Of a DNA stretch of 64,000 nucleotides, positions 10,514 to 18,977 are shown piece by piece (the stretch's first letter is position 1; each line of letters begins with the position of its first letter). This DNA comes from Serratia oryzae (lineage in GTDB: Bacteria; Pseudomonadota; Gammaproteobacteria; Enterobacterales; Enterobacteriaceae): NCBI RefSeq assembly GCF_001976145.1, contig NZ_MOXD01000002.1:496001-560000 (forward strand), given 5' to 3'. A program made the translations under genes and the position numbers. The notes beneath the pieces are model-generated. The model was given only the letters and a program-made list of their open reading frames with translations. It was not told the origin of the DNA and made no database searches.

Positions 10514-10545
10514 AAAAAGCGGGCACGTTTAATGCCCGCTGGTTT
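10511..10545 (-). terminator. Intrinsic terminator of glnHPQ
   Basis: AGCGGGC (10518-10524) pairs with GCCCGCT (10534-10540). On the minus strand the stem is followed at once by a run of seven T, so it terminates the minus-strand gln operon. It lies directly after the rlmF stop and may also slow transcripts from rlmF. Confidence 0.85.
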
Positions 10546-10556
10546 GCTGCGGTCGA

Positions 10557-11279
10557 TCAGGAAACGTGTTGCAGGAACTCACGCAGGCGCGGGCTCGGTG
10601 GATGGTTGATCAGATCGTGCGGGTTGCCATCTTCGGCCACTCGCCCTTTATCGATAAAGATCAGACGTGACGCCACTTTTTCAGCAAAGCCCACTTCGTG
10701 AGTGACGATCACCATCGTCATGCCTTCTTCTGCCAGATCCTGCATGACCTTCAACACTTCGTGACGCAGTTCCGGATCGAGGGCCGAGGTGGGTTCATCG
10801 AACAACATCATTTTTGGCTTCACCGCCAGCGCACGGGCAATCGCGACGCGCTGCTGTTGGCCACCGGAAAGCTCAGAAGGATAGTGGTGAGCACGTTCAG
10901 CCAGCCCGACTTTGGCTAACAATTCGCGCGCCAGCTTTTCGGCATCGGCCTTTTTCAGGCCACGCACGCGGATCGGGCCGAAGGCCACGTTTTCCAGCGC
11001 GGTCAGGTGCGGGAACAGGTAGAACTGTTGGAAAACCATGCCTGCCTCCTGACGGATCAGGCGATCGTCCACTTTCGGATCGTTAACTTTCAAACCATCG
11101 ACAATCAATTCGCCGCTGGTGATTTCTTCCAGCTTATTGATACAGCGCAGCAGGGTAGATTTACCGGAGCCGGAAGGGCCGATAATTACCACGACTTCAC
11201 CCTGAGTAATTTTCAGGTCAATATTGTGCAGCACCTGGGTTGGGCCAAAGTGCTTGGAGACATTTTTAAATTCAATCAC
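10557..11279 (-). CDS. glnQ: Glutamine ABC transporter ATP-binding protein GlnQ
   Basis: A 240-residue ABC ATPase with Walker [10 protein letters not shown], signature [15 protein letters not shown], Walker [14 protein letters not shown] and switch histidine IVTHEVGFA. It is close to E. coli GlnQ over its whole length. It powers import of L-glutamine by binding two copies to the GlnP dimer on the cytoplasmic face. The start overlaps the end of glnP by four bases (ATGA), and the gene is the last of glnH-glnP-glnQ on this strand. Confidence 0.96.
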   Translation of the reverse strand: MIEFKNVSKHFGPTQVLHNIDLKITQGEVVVIIGPSGSGKSTLLRCINKLEEITSGELIVDGLKVNDPKVDDRLIRQEAGMVFQQFYLFPHLTALENVAFGPIRVRGLKKADAEKLARELLAKVGLAERAHHYPSELSGGQQQRVAIARALAVKPKMMLFDEPTSALDPELRHEVLKVMQDLAEEGMTMVIVTHEVGFAEKVASRLIFIDKGRVAEDGNPHDLINHPPSPRLREFLQHVS

Positions 11280-11935
11280 AGGATTTTCATCCTTCTTTCC
11301 AGCCGACGCAGAACGAAGCTCAGCACCAGGGTAATAATCAGGTAAATAACCGCCACGGCACTCCAGATTTCCAGCGCGCGGAAGTTACCGGCAATAATTT
11401 CCTGGCCTTGGCGGGTCAGTTCCGCCACGCCAATCACGATAAACAGCGATGTGTCTTTGATGCTGATGATCCACTGGTTACCCAGCGGCGGCAGCATGCG
11501 GCGCAGCGCCAGTGGCATGATCACATAGCGGATGGTTTCACGGCGTGACAGCCCCAAAGCCAGCCCAGCCTCACGGAAACCGTTGTGGATCGACAGCACC
11601 GCACCGCGCGTGATTTCCGCAATATAGGCACCGGAGTTGATCATTATGGTGACCACGGCGGCGCTGAACGGGTCGATACGTAAGTTGCTGAACGCCATCG
11701 GCAAGGCGAAGTAGATGAACATCACCTGTACCACAATCGGCGTACCGCGGATCACTTCGATGAATACCAGTGCCACGTGGTTGGCGATCCAACCGCCGTA
11801 GGTACGGGCAAAACCGGCAACAAGGCCGATGAGCAGGCCACCAATCAGACCGAGGACCGAAATCCACAGGGTCATTTTGGCGCCTTCTAACAGAATGGGA
11901 ATGGCAGGCCAGATGGCATTCCAATCGAACTGCAT
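11276..11935 (-). CDS. glnP: Glutamine ABC transporter permease GlnP
   Basis: A 219-residue membrane protein nearly identical in layout to E. coli GlnP. It has five hydrophobic helices and the inner-membrane permease EAA loop ([21 protein letters not shown]). The start [10 protein letters not shown] at 11935 has GGGAGAA upstream; an in-frame start eight codons earlier is less likely. It forms the channel for glutamine with GlnQ and receives substrate from GlnH. A strong hairpin lies between glnH and this gene. Confidence 0.96.
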   Translation of the reverse strand: MQFDWNAIWPAIPILLEGAKMTLWISVLGLIGGLLIGLVAGFARTYGGWIANHVALVFIEVIRGTPIVVQVMFIYFALPMAFSNLRIDPFSAAVVTIMINSGAYIAEITRGAVLSIHNGFREAGLALGLSRRETIRYVIMPLALRRMLPPLGNQWIISIKDTSLFIVIGVAELTRQGQEIIAGNFRALEIWSAVAVIYLIITLVLSFVLRRLERRMKIL

Positions 11936-11982
11936 AATCATTTCTCCCGGTGATCCCAAACAAGGGAATCAGATACAACAAA

Positions 11983-12011
11983 GCGCAGGGGTGGGTACAC
12001 CTCCCCTGTGC
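11983..12011 (-). promoter_or_regulatory. Intercistronic stem-loop between glnH and glnP
   Basis: GCGCAGGGG...TCCCCTGTGC forms a long imperfect stem (11983-12011) in the 105-base gap between glnH and glnP. There is no T-run. A hairpin here could protect the glnH mRNA 3' end or attenuate read-through, giving more binding protein than permease. This role is inferred. Confidence 0.6.
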
Positions 12012-12040
12012 TTAACTTAGTGGTTAACCAATTGAATAAA

Positions 12041-12784
12041 TTACTTAGGCTCGGTACCAAACCATTTTTTGTAGATTTCGTTGTAGGTGCCGTTGTCACG
12101 CAGGGTTTTCAGCGCGGCGTTGACTTTCTCACGCAGTTCATCGCTGCCTTTCGGGAAGGCGATGCCATATTGCTGGGCTTCCAGTGATTCGCCTACGGTT
12201 TTGAACTTACCGGCACCGGCAGTCTTGATAAAGTACAGGATGTTTGGCGTGTCGTGCAGTACGGCATCAGCACGCTGGGTACCCAGTTCCATATAGGCGT
12301 TGTCGATGTTCGGGAACTGGCGCAGATCTTTGGTTTTGATGTGCTGCTTGGCGTAATCCACCGAACCGGTGCCGCTCTTCACTGCCAAGACCTTGCCATC
12401 CAGATCGGCAATGCTTTTCACGCTGTCGTTATTGGCGTTCACCATCACCAACAGACCGCTTTTGTAATAACCATCTGAGAATTCGATCGCTTTCTTACGC
12501 TCTTCGGTGATGGTGATCCCCGCCAGCGCTAGATCTACGTTCTTGGTTTGCAGTGCAGGAATAATGCCGCTGAAGTCCATTGGCTTCAGGGTGTAATCCA
12601 GCTTCAGTTCTTTGGCGATAGCGGCCCACAGGTCGATATCAAAGCCAACGTATTGATCACCCTGCTTGAATTCGAATGGAACGAAAGCGGTGTCAGTGGC
12701 GACAACCAGTTTATCTGCGGCGTGGGAGCTTACGGCGAAGGCCAGGGAAAGTGCGGCCAGGGAAACTTTAAAAATCGACTTCAT
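12041..12784 (-). CDS. glnH: Periplasmic glutamine-binding protein GlnH
   Basis: A 247-residue solute-binding protein with signal peptide [20 protein letters not shown] ending at HAA/DK. Characteristic segments are [40 protein letters not shown] and [10 protein letters not shown] at the C-terminus, all as in E. coli GlnH. It binds L-glutamine in the periplasm and delivers it to GlnPQ. AGAGGAATTCC-type spacing supports the ATG. The upstream region carries a probable sigma54 promoter and NtrC sites, so induction under nitrogen limitation is expected. Confidence 0.96.
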   Translation of the reverse strand: MKSIFKVSLAALSLAFAVSSHAADKLVVATDTAFVPFEFKQGDQYVGFDIDLWAAIAKELKLDYTLKPMDFSGIIPALQTKNVDLALAGITITEERKKAIEFSDGYYKSGLLVMVNANNDSVKSIADLDGKVLAVKSGTGSVDYAKQHIKTKDLRQFPNIDNAYMELGTQRADAVLHDTPNILYFIKTAGAGKFKTVGESLEAQQYGIAFPKGSDELREKVNAALKTLRDNGTYNEIYKKWFGTEPK

Positions 12785-12842
12785 GAGAGGAATTCCTGTA
12801 CAGGTTGCGGATTACCCATTTTCTATGTTGCATTTGGTGCTA

Positions 12843-12859
12843 TGGAAGAATCATGCCAA
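12843..12859 (-). promoter_or_regulatory. Probable sigma54 promoter of glnH
   Basis: On the minus strand the sequence is TTGGCATGATTCTTCCA. GG and the second pair (here CC instead of the usual GC) are ten bases apart, as in -24/-12 promoters. It lies about 60-75 bases before the glnH start. The -12 element departs from consensus, so the call rests mainly on the NtrC-like sites upstream and the known sigma54 control of glnHp2 in E. coli. Confidence 0.6.
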
Positions 12860-12929
12860 GTTTGCAATCATTCAAAAAACAAAGGGTTGTGTCGTTATGC
12901 TATGCCCAGAATGATAAATCTTATCGTTA

Positions 12930-12978
12930 TGCACCATTATTGGGCACCAAAATGGTGCATTATGACGACCTTGGTGCA
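12930..12978 (-). promoter_or_regulatory. Cluster of NtrC-binding-site-like sequences upstream of glnH
   Basis: Three matches to TGCACCANNNTGGTGCA: 12930-12946 (TGCACCATTATTGGGCA, two mismatches), 12943-12959 (GGCACCAAAATGGTGCA, one mismatch) and a half-site at 12962-12978 ending TGGTGCA. They lie about 70-135 bases upstream of the -24/-12 element, a normal enhancer distance for NtrC. Confidence 0.75.
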
Positions 12979-13156
12979 TCGGCCTATCATTAACCAAAGA
13001 ATGGATGTGAAACAACCGATAATTAACAGTTATGCTTCAATTTTGATAACTAACTCTAACTTTGCTCCTGCAATATGTTTATCTCTGGTGCAGGAATGTT
13101 CGAATTGCATAATAAAATGAAAAGAGAGAGCGAATAAATTCGCCACCTTATCAGAA

Positions 13157-13423
13157 TCAGCGCAACTGGCTATCTTTACTACCACGGCGGTTATACAGGC
13201 TGTTCACCGATTGCCGTTGATCCAGCCCAGTTTGGCAGGCCAGGCAATAACGCACGCCGGCTAGCGCTTTGCGCCGGGCTTCAGGGATCTCCTCCCCGCA
13301 TTCTAGGCAGTACTGTTCGCTTTCACCATGCCCCAGTGCCTGGCGCGCACGCTGAACGGCATCCTCCACCGTGGAATCGATTTGATCCTGAACCGCGCCA
13401 TCTGCTGCCCATCCGTTTGCCAT
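13157..13423 (-). CDS. ybiI: DksA/TraR-type zinc finger protein YbiI
   Basis: An 88-residue protein matching E. coli YbiI in length and in its ends: MANGWAADGAVQDQI at the start and YNRRGSKDSQLR at the C-terminus. A four-cysteine zinc finger, CLECGEEIP...CLACQ, lies in the middle, as in DksA/TraR C-terminal fingers. Its cellular role is not established. The start at 13423 has GCGAGG at good spacing; a GTG two codons earlier would place the start on the ribosome-binding site. In E. coli ybiI is in the same chromosomal region. Confidence 0.88.
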   Translation of the reverse strand: MANGWAADGAVQDQIDSTVEDAVQRARQALGHGESEQYCLECGEEIPEARRKALAGVRYCLACQTGLDQRQSVNSLYNRRGSKDSQLR

Positions 13424-13603
13424 GCTCACCTCGCTGCAGTGTATTCATTGAGTGTAATGTGGGTTGTTTATTATACAATCCGGTCTGCGAATAAAAGAAA
13501 TACCGTTGGCGTATGGCCGCGATGAACCCAGCCCAGTGCGATATTTTCCTCTGTTAATTCATGCTGATATACTTGTCACCTTTCAATTGCGTGGGCCGAA
13601 GCA

Positions 13604-14140
13604 ATGAAAGTTAACGTGGTAGGAACCAGCGGCAGCGGCAAATCCACCGTGGCGCGCCAACTGGCGCAGAAGCTGGCAGTGCCTTATATCGAAATGGATA
13701 AGCTTTATTGGCGATCAGGCTGGCAAGGAACACCGGGTGATGAGTTTCTGGCACGGGTTAATCTGGCGCTGGCAGAAGCCGCTGCAGGCTGGGTGCTGGA
13801 TGGCAACTATACCCGCACCAAAGCGATTAAATGGCGGGAGGTCGACTGGGTGGTCTGGGTCGATTACGGTTTCTTTCGCACGCTGTGGCAAGCCATACGT
13901 CGTGCAACACTGCGTTCCTGGCGGCAGAGCGAGTTGTGGCCCGGCACAGGAAACTGTGAGAGTTTCCGGCGTTCTTTCTTCAGCCGGGAGTCCATCATCT
14001 GGTGGACGCTAAAAACGTATCGCCAGAACCGTAGCAAGTATTTGGCCGAGATGCAGGATGCGGATAATGGTCACATTCGTTTTATCCACCTGCGCTCACC
14101 CGCTGAAACGGCTTCTTTCCTTGCCAACGTCCAGAGGTGA
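13604..14140 (+). CDS. Adenylate kinase-like P-loop protein (topology-modulation/FlaR-like family)
   Basis: A 178-residue protein with Walker A GTSGSGKST at residues 7-15. YIEMDKLYW (about 30-38) and GWVLDGNYTRTK (about 62-73) follow, the pattern of small nucleoside-kinase-like proteins often annotated as topology modulation or FlaR proteins. WVVWVDYGFFRTLWQAIRRA and RESIIWWTLKTYRQNR are typical of the same family. The phosphate acceptor is unknown. The start follows GGGCCGAAGCA. A strong hairpin begins one base after the stop. Confidence 0.75.
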   Translation: MKVNVVGTSGSGKSTVARQLAQKLAVPYIEMDKLYWRSGWQGTPGDEFLARVNLALAEAAAGWVLDGNYTRTKAIKWREVDWVVWVDYGFFRTLWQAIRRATLRSWRQSELWPGTGNCESFRRSFFSRESIIWWTLKTYRQNRSKYLAEMQDADNGHIRFIHLRSPAETASFLANVQR

Positions 14141-14166
14141 TTGAGCCGGCCAATCGACCGGCTCAA
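14141..14166. terminator. Strong stem-loop between convergent genes
   Basis: TTGAGCCGG (14141-14149) pairs perfectly with CCGGCTCAA (14158-14166) with an 8-base loop, between two convergent gene ends. It is followed only by TATT, so a bidirectional terminator is probable but not textbook. Confidence 0.6.
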
Positions 14167-14171
14167 TATTG

Positions 14172-14639
14172 CTACAGCAGTAACTCGTAATGCACTTTCA
14201 CCACCACTTTTTTGATACTTTTTGCCCCACGCACCTGACAACCGGGCTTATGGGGCTCCAGCGGGAAGAAAATCACATACATACCGGGGGTGAGGTTCAA
14301 GGTTTGCGGGCTGCGTTTGATATCCAGCATTTGCAGGTCCTTGCTGGCATCGTAAGGATCGTCGCTGTCCCAACTGCCGGGTAGACCATAGTCAATCCGC
14401 TCCTCGCCGCCGATCAGGATCTGAATATCCAGATACTCCTGATGAATCTCTGCGCGTTTGCTTTCGGCGGGCTCCGTCACCAGTTCCATCACATTCATAA
14501 ACACGCGATCGCCATCGATCTCATGTCGCCCCAGCGCCAGGCCGGGTAAATCGTATTGGCGAACGGTGTTGAGGATATTGGCTAATACTGGTGAGAGGCC
14601 GCGTCCAAAGCGAGGATTGTACAAACTACCGTATATCAT
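14172..14639 (-). CDS. YhcH/YjgK/YiaL (TabA) family protein
   Basis: A 155-residue cupin-like protein of the DUF386 family (YhcH/NanQ, YiaL, TabA, EbgC). Typical segments are SKRAEIHQEYLDIQILIGGEE, containing the metal-binding-type His/Glu, and MYVIFFPLEPHKPGCQV, with the EPHKP motif. Members assist sugar metabolism, for example as N-acetylneuraminate anomerases (NanQ), or affect biofilm (TabA); which of these applies is not clear. The start MIYGSL at 14639 is preceded by GGAGA. The frame is open further upstream without family resemblance. No sugar operon adjoins it. Confidence 0.82.
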   Translation of the reverse strand: MIYGSLYNPRFGRGLSPVLANILNTVRQYDLPGLALGRHEIDGDRVFMNVMELVTEPAESKRAEIHQEYLDIQILIGGEERIDYGLPGSWDSDDPYDASKDLQMLDIKRSPQTLNLTPGMYVIFFPLEPHKPGCQVRGAKSIKKVVVKVHYELLL

Positions 14640-14842
14640 CCTGATTCTCCGTAATGAACTATAGGCGGCGCCGTTGGCTGCGGCCTGCAAGCTCCTGGGT
14701 ATATAACGTAATGAAATTAAAAAAACTAACACAAAGGACTTGTTGCAAGTATGGCCATTGTCAAACCAAAAAACAGTTAAGTCGATTGCAATCACATCAC
14801 GGAATCAGGATTTATTTACTCGCGGCTGCGCGCAGCAACAGG

Positions 14843-15730
14843 TCATGAAAGGCTCTCAATCTGCGGCTTGGGTTTAATGGTCAGTGTCGCCCCCATTGAA
14901 GCGGCAATAATGGCGGCCAATGCCAGCCATTGCACATTGGTGAGGTGCTCATTGAGGAAGATCATGCCAGAAAGCGCCGCCAGCGCCGGTTCCAGGCTCA
15001 TCAGGGTACCAAAGGTGCGCGCCGGGATCTTGGGCAACGCGATGATTTCCAGCGAATAGGGGAGTGCAGTAGAGAGAACGGCCACCGCCAGCGCCACGGG
15101 GAGAATATCCACGTTCAGCAACGCACTGCCCGTTTGCCAGGCGCCGATCGGGCAAAATACGATCGCGGCAACCAGCGAGCCAATGGCGACGGTGCCAGGC
15201 CCGTGATCGCCACCGGCCTTCTGGCCAAAGATAATGTATATCGCCCAACAGGCACCGGCACCTAAAGCGCATGCGGCACCAAGAGGGTCGATACTGCCGA
15301 TATCGTGGCCGAGAGGCAACAGAAACCCGAGGCCGATAACCGCTAATGCCACCCAGACAAAATCGATAGGGCGGCGTGAAGAAAACATCGCCACCGCCAG
15401 CGGGCCAGTGAACTCCAGCGCTACGGCGATGCCGAGCGGCACCGTGCGCAGGGAAAGGTAGAACAGATAATTCATTGCCCCCAGCGACAGCCCATAGATC
15501 AGCAGCGGCAGCCGGCTACCCGCAGCAAAACGCATCCGCCAAGGGCGGAAGATAATAAACAGAATCAACGTGCCAATTCCCAGGCGCAGGGTGGTGATCC
15601 CTTCGGCTCCGATCAGTGGGAACAGGCTTTTCGCCAGCGAAGCACCGCTCTGAATCGAGATCATCGCAACGATCAGTAAGCAAATAGGCAACAGCGCGGA
15701 AGACGCTTTAGCAGTAACAGACGAAGACAT
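14843..15730 (-). CDS. rhtA: Threonine/homoserine exporter RhtA
   Basis: A 295-residue inner-membrane protein with about ten hydrophobic helices and the EamA/DMT tandem layout. It matches E. coli RhtA, for example IQSGASLAKSLFPLIGAEG, LGAMNYLFYLSLRTVPLGIA and PYSLEIIALPKIPARTFGTL. RhtA exports L-threonine and L-homoserine. It is divergent from ompX, as in E. coli, but dps, which lies between glnH and rhtA there, is not present in this position. Confidence 0.93.
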   Translation of the reverse strand: MSSSVTAKASSALLPICLLIVAMISIQSGASLAKSLFPLIGAEGITTLRLGIGTLILFIIFRPWRMRFAAGSRLPLLIYGLSLGAMNYLFYLSLRTVPLGIAVALEFTGPLAVAMFSSRRPIDFVWVALAVIGLGFLLPLGHDIGSIDPLGAACALGAGACWAIYIIFGQKAGGDHGPGTVAIGSLVAAIVFCPIGAWQTGSALLNVDILPVALAVAVLSTALPYSLEIIALPKIPARTFGTLMSLEPALAALSGMIFLNEHLTNVQWLALAAIIAASMGATLTIKPKPQIESLS

Positions 15731-16128
15731 CTCTTCAAGCCTTATGGGCGCTTCTCAGCTCTTGAGAAGGCGTAACGAAAACGAGTGAACATTAAGTGTA
15801 AATGAATTGGTATGGAGGTGTCTGCAAAAGCCTTTCAGCGAAAGTAAACTGTCAAATTTTTGCACAAAGATCGTGCAAACGCGCAAAGAACAGCCACCCT
15901 CAGCGCGTTTTAGCACGATTGAATAGGTGATTTTTGTCACAAAAAAGCGTAGGATGCAATTGAAAATATGGGTAAATTAAGCGGCTGTAGTATTCTTGTA
16001 ATTTTCTGTTACACGATACAAAGCTTTAGACACTGTTTTGAAGGCAGAGTTTCACGCTGATTTTTGCTATATTTTCAACGTATGAACAAATGGTTGTACT
16101 TAAAAATAAAACGTGTTTGAGGTGGTTT
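15731..16128. other. Divergent rhtA-ompX intergenic region
   Basis: A 398-base AT-rich stretch that must hold both promoters and the ompX leader. No confident -35/-10 pair or open frame was picked out. The end, GTTTGAGGTGGTTT before the ompX ATG, is nearly the same as in E. coli, where small RNAs such as CyaR act on the ompX ribosome-binding region. Confidence 0.6.
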
Positions 16129-16647
16129 ATGAAAAAAATTGCATGTCTTTCCGCAGTAGCAGCTTGTGTACTAGCAGTTAGCGCCGGTAGCGCATTCGCC
16201 GGTGAGAGCACTGTATCCGCTGGTTATGCCCATGGTGATTTCCAAGGCGTAGCTAACAAAGCTGATGGTTTCAACCTGAAATACCGTTACGAGTTCGACA
16301 ACAGCCCGCTGGGTGTGATTGGTTCCTTTACCCATCTGGAAAAGAACGGTACTGAAAGCGGTTTCTACAACAAAGTACAGTACAGCGGCATCACTGCTGG
16401 TCCTGCTTACCGCTTCAACGACTGGGCGAGCATCTATGGCGTGATCGGTGTGGGTTACGGTAAGTTCACCAGCAACGCTAAAAACGGTTCTAACGACAAC
16501 AGCAACAGCGATTACGGTTTCACTTACGGCGCTGGTCTGCAATTCAATCCAATGCAGCAAGTTGCTCTGGATGTAGGCTACGAGCAGAGCCGCATCCGTA
16601 GCGTTGACGTTGGCACCTGGATGGTTGGTGCAGGTTACCGCTTCTAA
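16129..16647 (+). CDS. ompX: Outer membrane protein OmpX
   Basis: A 172-residue protein with signal peptide MKKIACLSAVAACVLAVSAG cleaved after SAFA. The mature part is an eight-stranded small beta-barrel: alternating strands such as STVSAGYAHGDFQG and FNLKYRYEFDNSPLGVIGSF, ending VGAGYRF with the C-terminal Phe signal for BAM assembly. The length matches E. coli OmpX (171). The start at 16129 has GAGGTGG upstream; an in-frame ATG 13 codons earlier would spoil the signal peptide. OmpX belongs to the Ail/Lom family, linked to adhesion and serum resistance in pathogens. Confidence 0.96.
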   Translation: MKKIACLSAVAACVLAVSAGSAFAGESTVSAGYAHGDFQGVANKADGFNLKYRYEFDNSPLGVIGSFTHLEKNGTESGFYNKVQYSGITAGPAYRFNDWASIYGVIGVGYGKFTSNAKNGSNDNSNSDYGFTYGAGLQFNPMQQVALDVGYEQSRIRSVDVGTWMVGAGYRF

Positions 16648-16701
16648 GTTTTCTTCACGCCCGTTGGTGTGAATGTGTGGCCTTGGTTGCTGCACCTATT
16701 G

Positions 16702-16727
16702 AAAATCCGCCTTCGGGCGGATTTTTT
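16702..16727 (+). terminator. Intrinsic terminator of ompX
   Basis: AAAATCCGCC-TTCG-GGCGGATTTT, a perfect stem with a stable TTCG tetraloop followed by T residues, lies 55 bases after the ompX stop. The A-run on the other side makes it suitable for the convergent acetyltransferase gene too. Confidence 0.92.
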
Positions 16728-16768
16728 GCTTTTGACGCACGTGAACTGGCTGATTCGCAGTCTCTTTC

Positions 16769-17299
16769 TCACAACAAACGCTGCATCACCACGATAGGCT
16801 GCTGGTGATACTCGCTGTGGTGGCTTTCGGCAAAGCCAACCTTCTTGGCCAGCCCGTGAGAGGGGCGGTTTTCTGGGGAGATAATGCAGACCGTTTTGCC
16901 CTGCGGAAAATGCCCGGCAGCCCAGGTTAGCGCAGCCTGCAGCGCTTCGGTGGCATAACCTTTGCCATGGGCAGCACTGGTTAGCGCCCAGCCCATTTCT
17001 GGTGCATCAAGCGCAGGCTCAATGGCGCGATGAAAATCGGCAAAACCAATGTCGCCAATATAGTTGCCGCTGGTTTTTTCACGCACAGCCCAATAGCCGT
17101 AACCCAGCAGTTGCCAGTGGCCAAGGTAGCGCAACAGGCGGCTCCAACTGTCCTCCGCGCTGCGCGGTGTGCCGCCGATATAGCGAACAACGGCAGGATC
17201 TGCCCACATGGCCGCCAGATCGGCAAAATCGTCCAGCCGGTGGGCATCCAGTATCAGGCGTTCGGTAATCAGCGTGGGTACAGTGTTGATGGTGGTCAT
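16769..17299 (-). CDS. GNAT-family N-acetyltransferase (RimJ/RimL-like)
   Basis: A 176-residue acetyltransferase of the RimJ/RimL-like GNAT group: TLITERLILDAHRLDDFADL at the N-terminus, then EMGWALTSAAHGKGYATEAL (about residues 105-124) containing the acetyl-CoA binding loop HGKGYATEA. ENRPSHGLAKKVGF is the usual end of the fold. The acceptor cannot be predicted. GGAAGCTC precedes the ATG. It is convergent with ompX and shares its terminator region. Confidence 0.82.
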   Translation of the reverse strand: MTTINTVPTLITERLILDAHRLDDFADLAAMWADPAVVRYIGGTPRSAEDSWSRLLRYLGHWQLLGYGYWAVREKTSGNYIGDIGFADFHRAIEPALDAPEMGWALTSAAHGKGYATEALQAALTWAAGHFPQGKTVCIISPENRPSHGLAKKVGFAESHHSEYHQQPIVVMQRLL

Positions 17300-17322
17300 G
17301 ATGAGCTTCCTGAATAAGGCGC

Positions 17323-17424
17323 ATACCCGTCATACTGCAAGTTGCATGTGCGTTGGCTTTGTTACTCGCCCCTTCGGGGCCGCTGCGTCGCCGCCTTCCT
17401 GCAACTCGAATTACTTTGGGTATA
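17323..17424 (+). repeat. Interspersed ATACCC...GGGTAT repeat, copy 1
   Basis: Begins ATACCCGTCATACTGCAAG and ends CTCGAATTACTTTGGGTAT, 102 bases. The same termini and the internal GTGCGTTGGCTTTGTTACTC recur at 47396 and, with variation, at 38700 and 53432. This is the shortest copy. No coding capacity; it resembles the RU/MITE-like palindromic repeats of Yersiniaceae and Photorhabdus. Confidence 0.85.
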
Positions 17425-17427
17425 GAT

Positions 17428-17453
17428 GTAGGGGCGAATTGATTCGCCCCTAC
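17428..17453. repeat. Perfect 26-base palindrome next to repeat copy 1
   Basis: GTAGGGGCGAAT (17428-17439) and ATTCGCCCCTAC (17442-17453) pair perfectly around TG. It sits between the end of the repeat and the ygbN stop. It may serve as a bidirectional terminator-like structure for ygbN or be a separate short repeat family. Confidence 0.6.
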
Positions 17454-17497
17454 TAATTTACCCTATATAGCGGTTCTCGGGCACCATCAGCAACGCG

Positions 17498-18868
17498 TTA
17501 TACCACCAGCCACAGTAACCAGGTGAACAGGAAGCCGCTCAGGCCCAGTAGGGTGGTCAATACCGTCCAGGTTTTCAGACCATCGGCCACTGAAAGGCCC
17601 AGGTATTTGGTGACAATCCAGAAACCTGAGTCGTTCACATGCGATAGCCCCAGGCCGCCAAAGCAGGTGGCGAGCGTCACCAGCACCAGCTGTAGCTGAT
17701 TGAGGCCGGTAACTGCTTCGGAAAGCAGCCCGCCGGTGGTCAGAATCGCCACGGTGGCAGAACCCTGTGAGGCACGCAGCGCCAGGGAGATGATAAACGC
17801 CGCCGGGATCAAGGGCAGGCCAATGGTGGTGAGCACCTCTGCCAGCGCTTTACCAACGCCAGACTCCACCAGCACTTTGCCAAACACCCCGCCCGCACCG
17901 GTTACCAGGATCACCACCGCCGCGGTCGGCAGCGCAGCACCCATGATGTCGCTGGTATGTTGCAGGCTCCAGCCACGGCGCATCGCCAGGAAGTAGAATG
18001 CCAGCAGCAGGGCAATCATCAGGGCCACCGCCGGAGCACCGATCAAAGATAAAACATCGCGCAGCGCCGAACCCGGTTCCAGCAACGTGGCTGACACGGT
18101 GCCGAGCATAATGATGGCGATAGGAATGACAATCAGCGCGGCAATCAGCCCGGCACCCGGTGGATTGATGCGATCGCTGAGCGGTGCGTTGCTATCAGAG
18201 CTTGATTCAGGGGCAGCTAACTGCAACTGCTCCAATACCTCAATGGAAAGCGGGTAGGCTTTGCGGTTCAGGTAGTTTGCTGCGAAGTAACCGATAATCC
18301 CTACCGGAATACAGATCAGCAGGCCGATAATCGTCAGCCATCCTATGTCGGCGTGCAGTAACCCCGCAGCGGCCACCGGGCCCGGGTGCGGCGGCAGCGC
18401 AACGTGCACGGTCAGCATGACGCCCGCCATCGGCAAGCCGAATTTCAGCGGGGAAACTTTAGCCACCTTGGCAAAACCGTAGATAATCGGGGCCAGAATG
18501 ATAAAGCCGACGTCGAAGAACACCGGGATGCCCAGAATAAAGGCGGCCATGGTCAGCGCGGCGATGGTACGTTTTGGCCCCAGCGCTTTACTGAAGCGCT
18601 GCGCCAGCGATTCGGCACCGCCGGAGTGTTCAATCATTCTGCCGAGCATAGCACCCAGGCCGATGATAATCGTCACTGAGCCCAACACGCCGCCCATGCC
18701 GGCGGTCATCACTTTCATCACTTCACCGGTTGGGATGCCGCTGGCCAAGGCGACCAGCAGGCTGACTACCAGCAGGGCGACGAACGGCTGAACTTTGGCC
18801 TTGATCACCATCAGCAGGAGCAGCAGTACGCCCAAAAGGGCGATGATCAGTAGCATAGAGGTAGACAT
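17498..18868 (-). CDS. ygbN: GntP-family permease YgbN, probable sugar-acid (threonate) transporter
   Basis: A 456-residue membrane protein with about 12 hydrophobic helices, of the gluconate:H+ symporter family. Family segments include PFVALLVVSLLVALASGIP, FFDVGFIILAPIIYGFAK, LPPHPGPVAAAGLL and SHVNDSGFWIVTKYLGLS. It is the last gene of ltnD-otnK-otnC-otnI-ygbN, the same order as ygbJKLMN in E. coli, so uptake of L-threonate or a related four-carbon acid is inferred. The start MSTSMLLI at 18868 is preferred to one 11 codons upstream. A palindrome follows the stop. Confidence 0.88.
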   Translation of the reverse strand: MSTSMLLIIALLGVLLLLLMVIKAKVQPFVALLVVSLLVALASGIPTGEVMKVMTAGMGGVLGSVTIIIGLGAMLGRMIEHSGGAESLAQRFSKALGPKRTIAALTMAAFILGIPVFFDVGFIILAPIIYGFAKVAKVSPLKFGLPMAGVMLTVHVALPPHPGPVAAAGLLHADIGWLTIIGLLICIPVGIIGYFAANYLNRKAYPLSIEVLEQLQLAAPESSSDSNAPLSDRINPPGAGLIAALIVIPIAIIMLGTVSATLLEPGSALRDVLSLIGAPAVALMIALLLAFYFLAMRRGWSLQHTSDIMGAALPTAAVVILVTGAGGVFGKVLVESGVGKALAEVLTTIGLPLIPAAFIISLALRASQGSATVAILTTGGLLSEAVTGLNQLQLVLVTLATCFGGLGLSHVNDSGFWIVTKYLGLSVADGLKTWTVLTTLLGLSGFLFTWLLWLVV

Positions 18869-18977
18869 GGTATAGCCTTTATTCTGATAAGAGTCCGGCA
18901 CCGCGATCGCCCAAAGGCGATACGGGTGCGTTTGATGTTTTTATAGGGTTTAGAACCTGGTGTTGGCCGATGCCCGA

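Noticed and set aside
12548-13120. 190-codon frame across the glnH start and its control region
   Set aside because: It covers the glnH 5' end and the NtrC sites; no domain resemblance and composition shifts along it.
14668-14706. CTGCAAG...GGGTATA sequence resembling an end of the TATACCC repeat
   Set aside because: Only the last few bases fit; too degenerate to call a copy.
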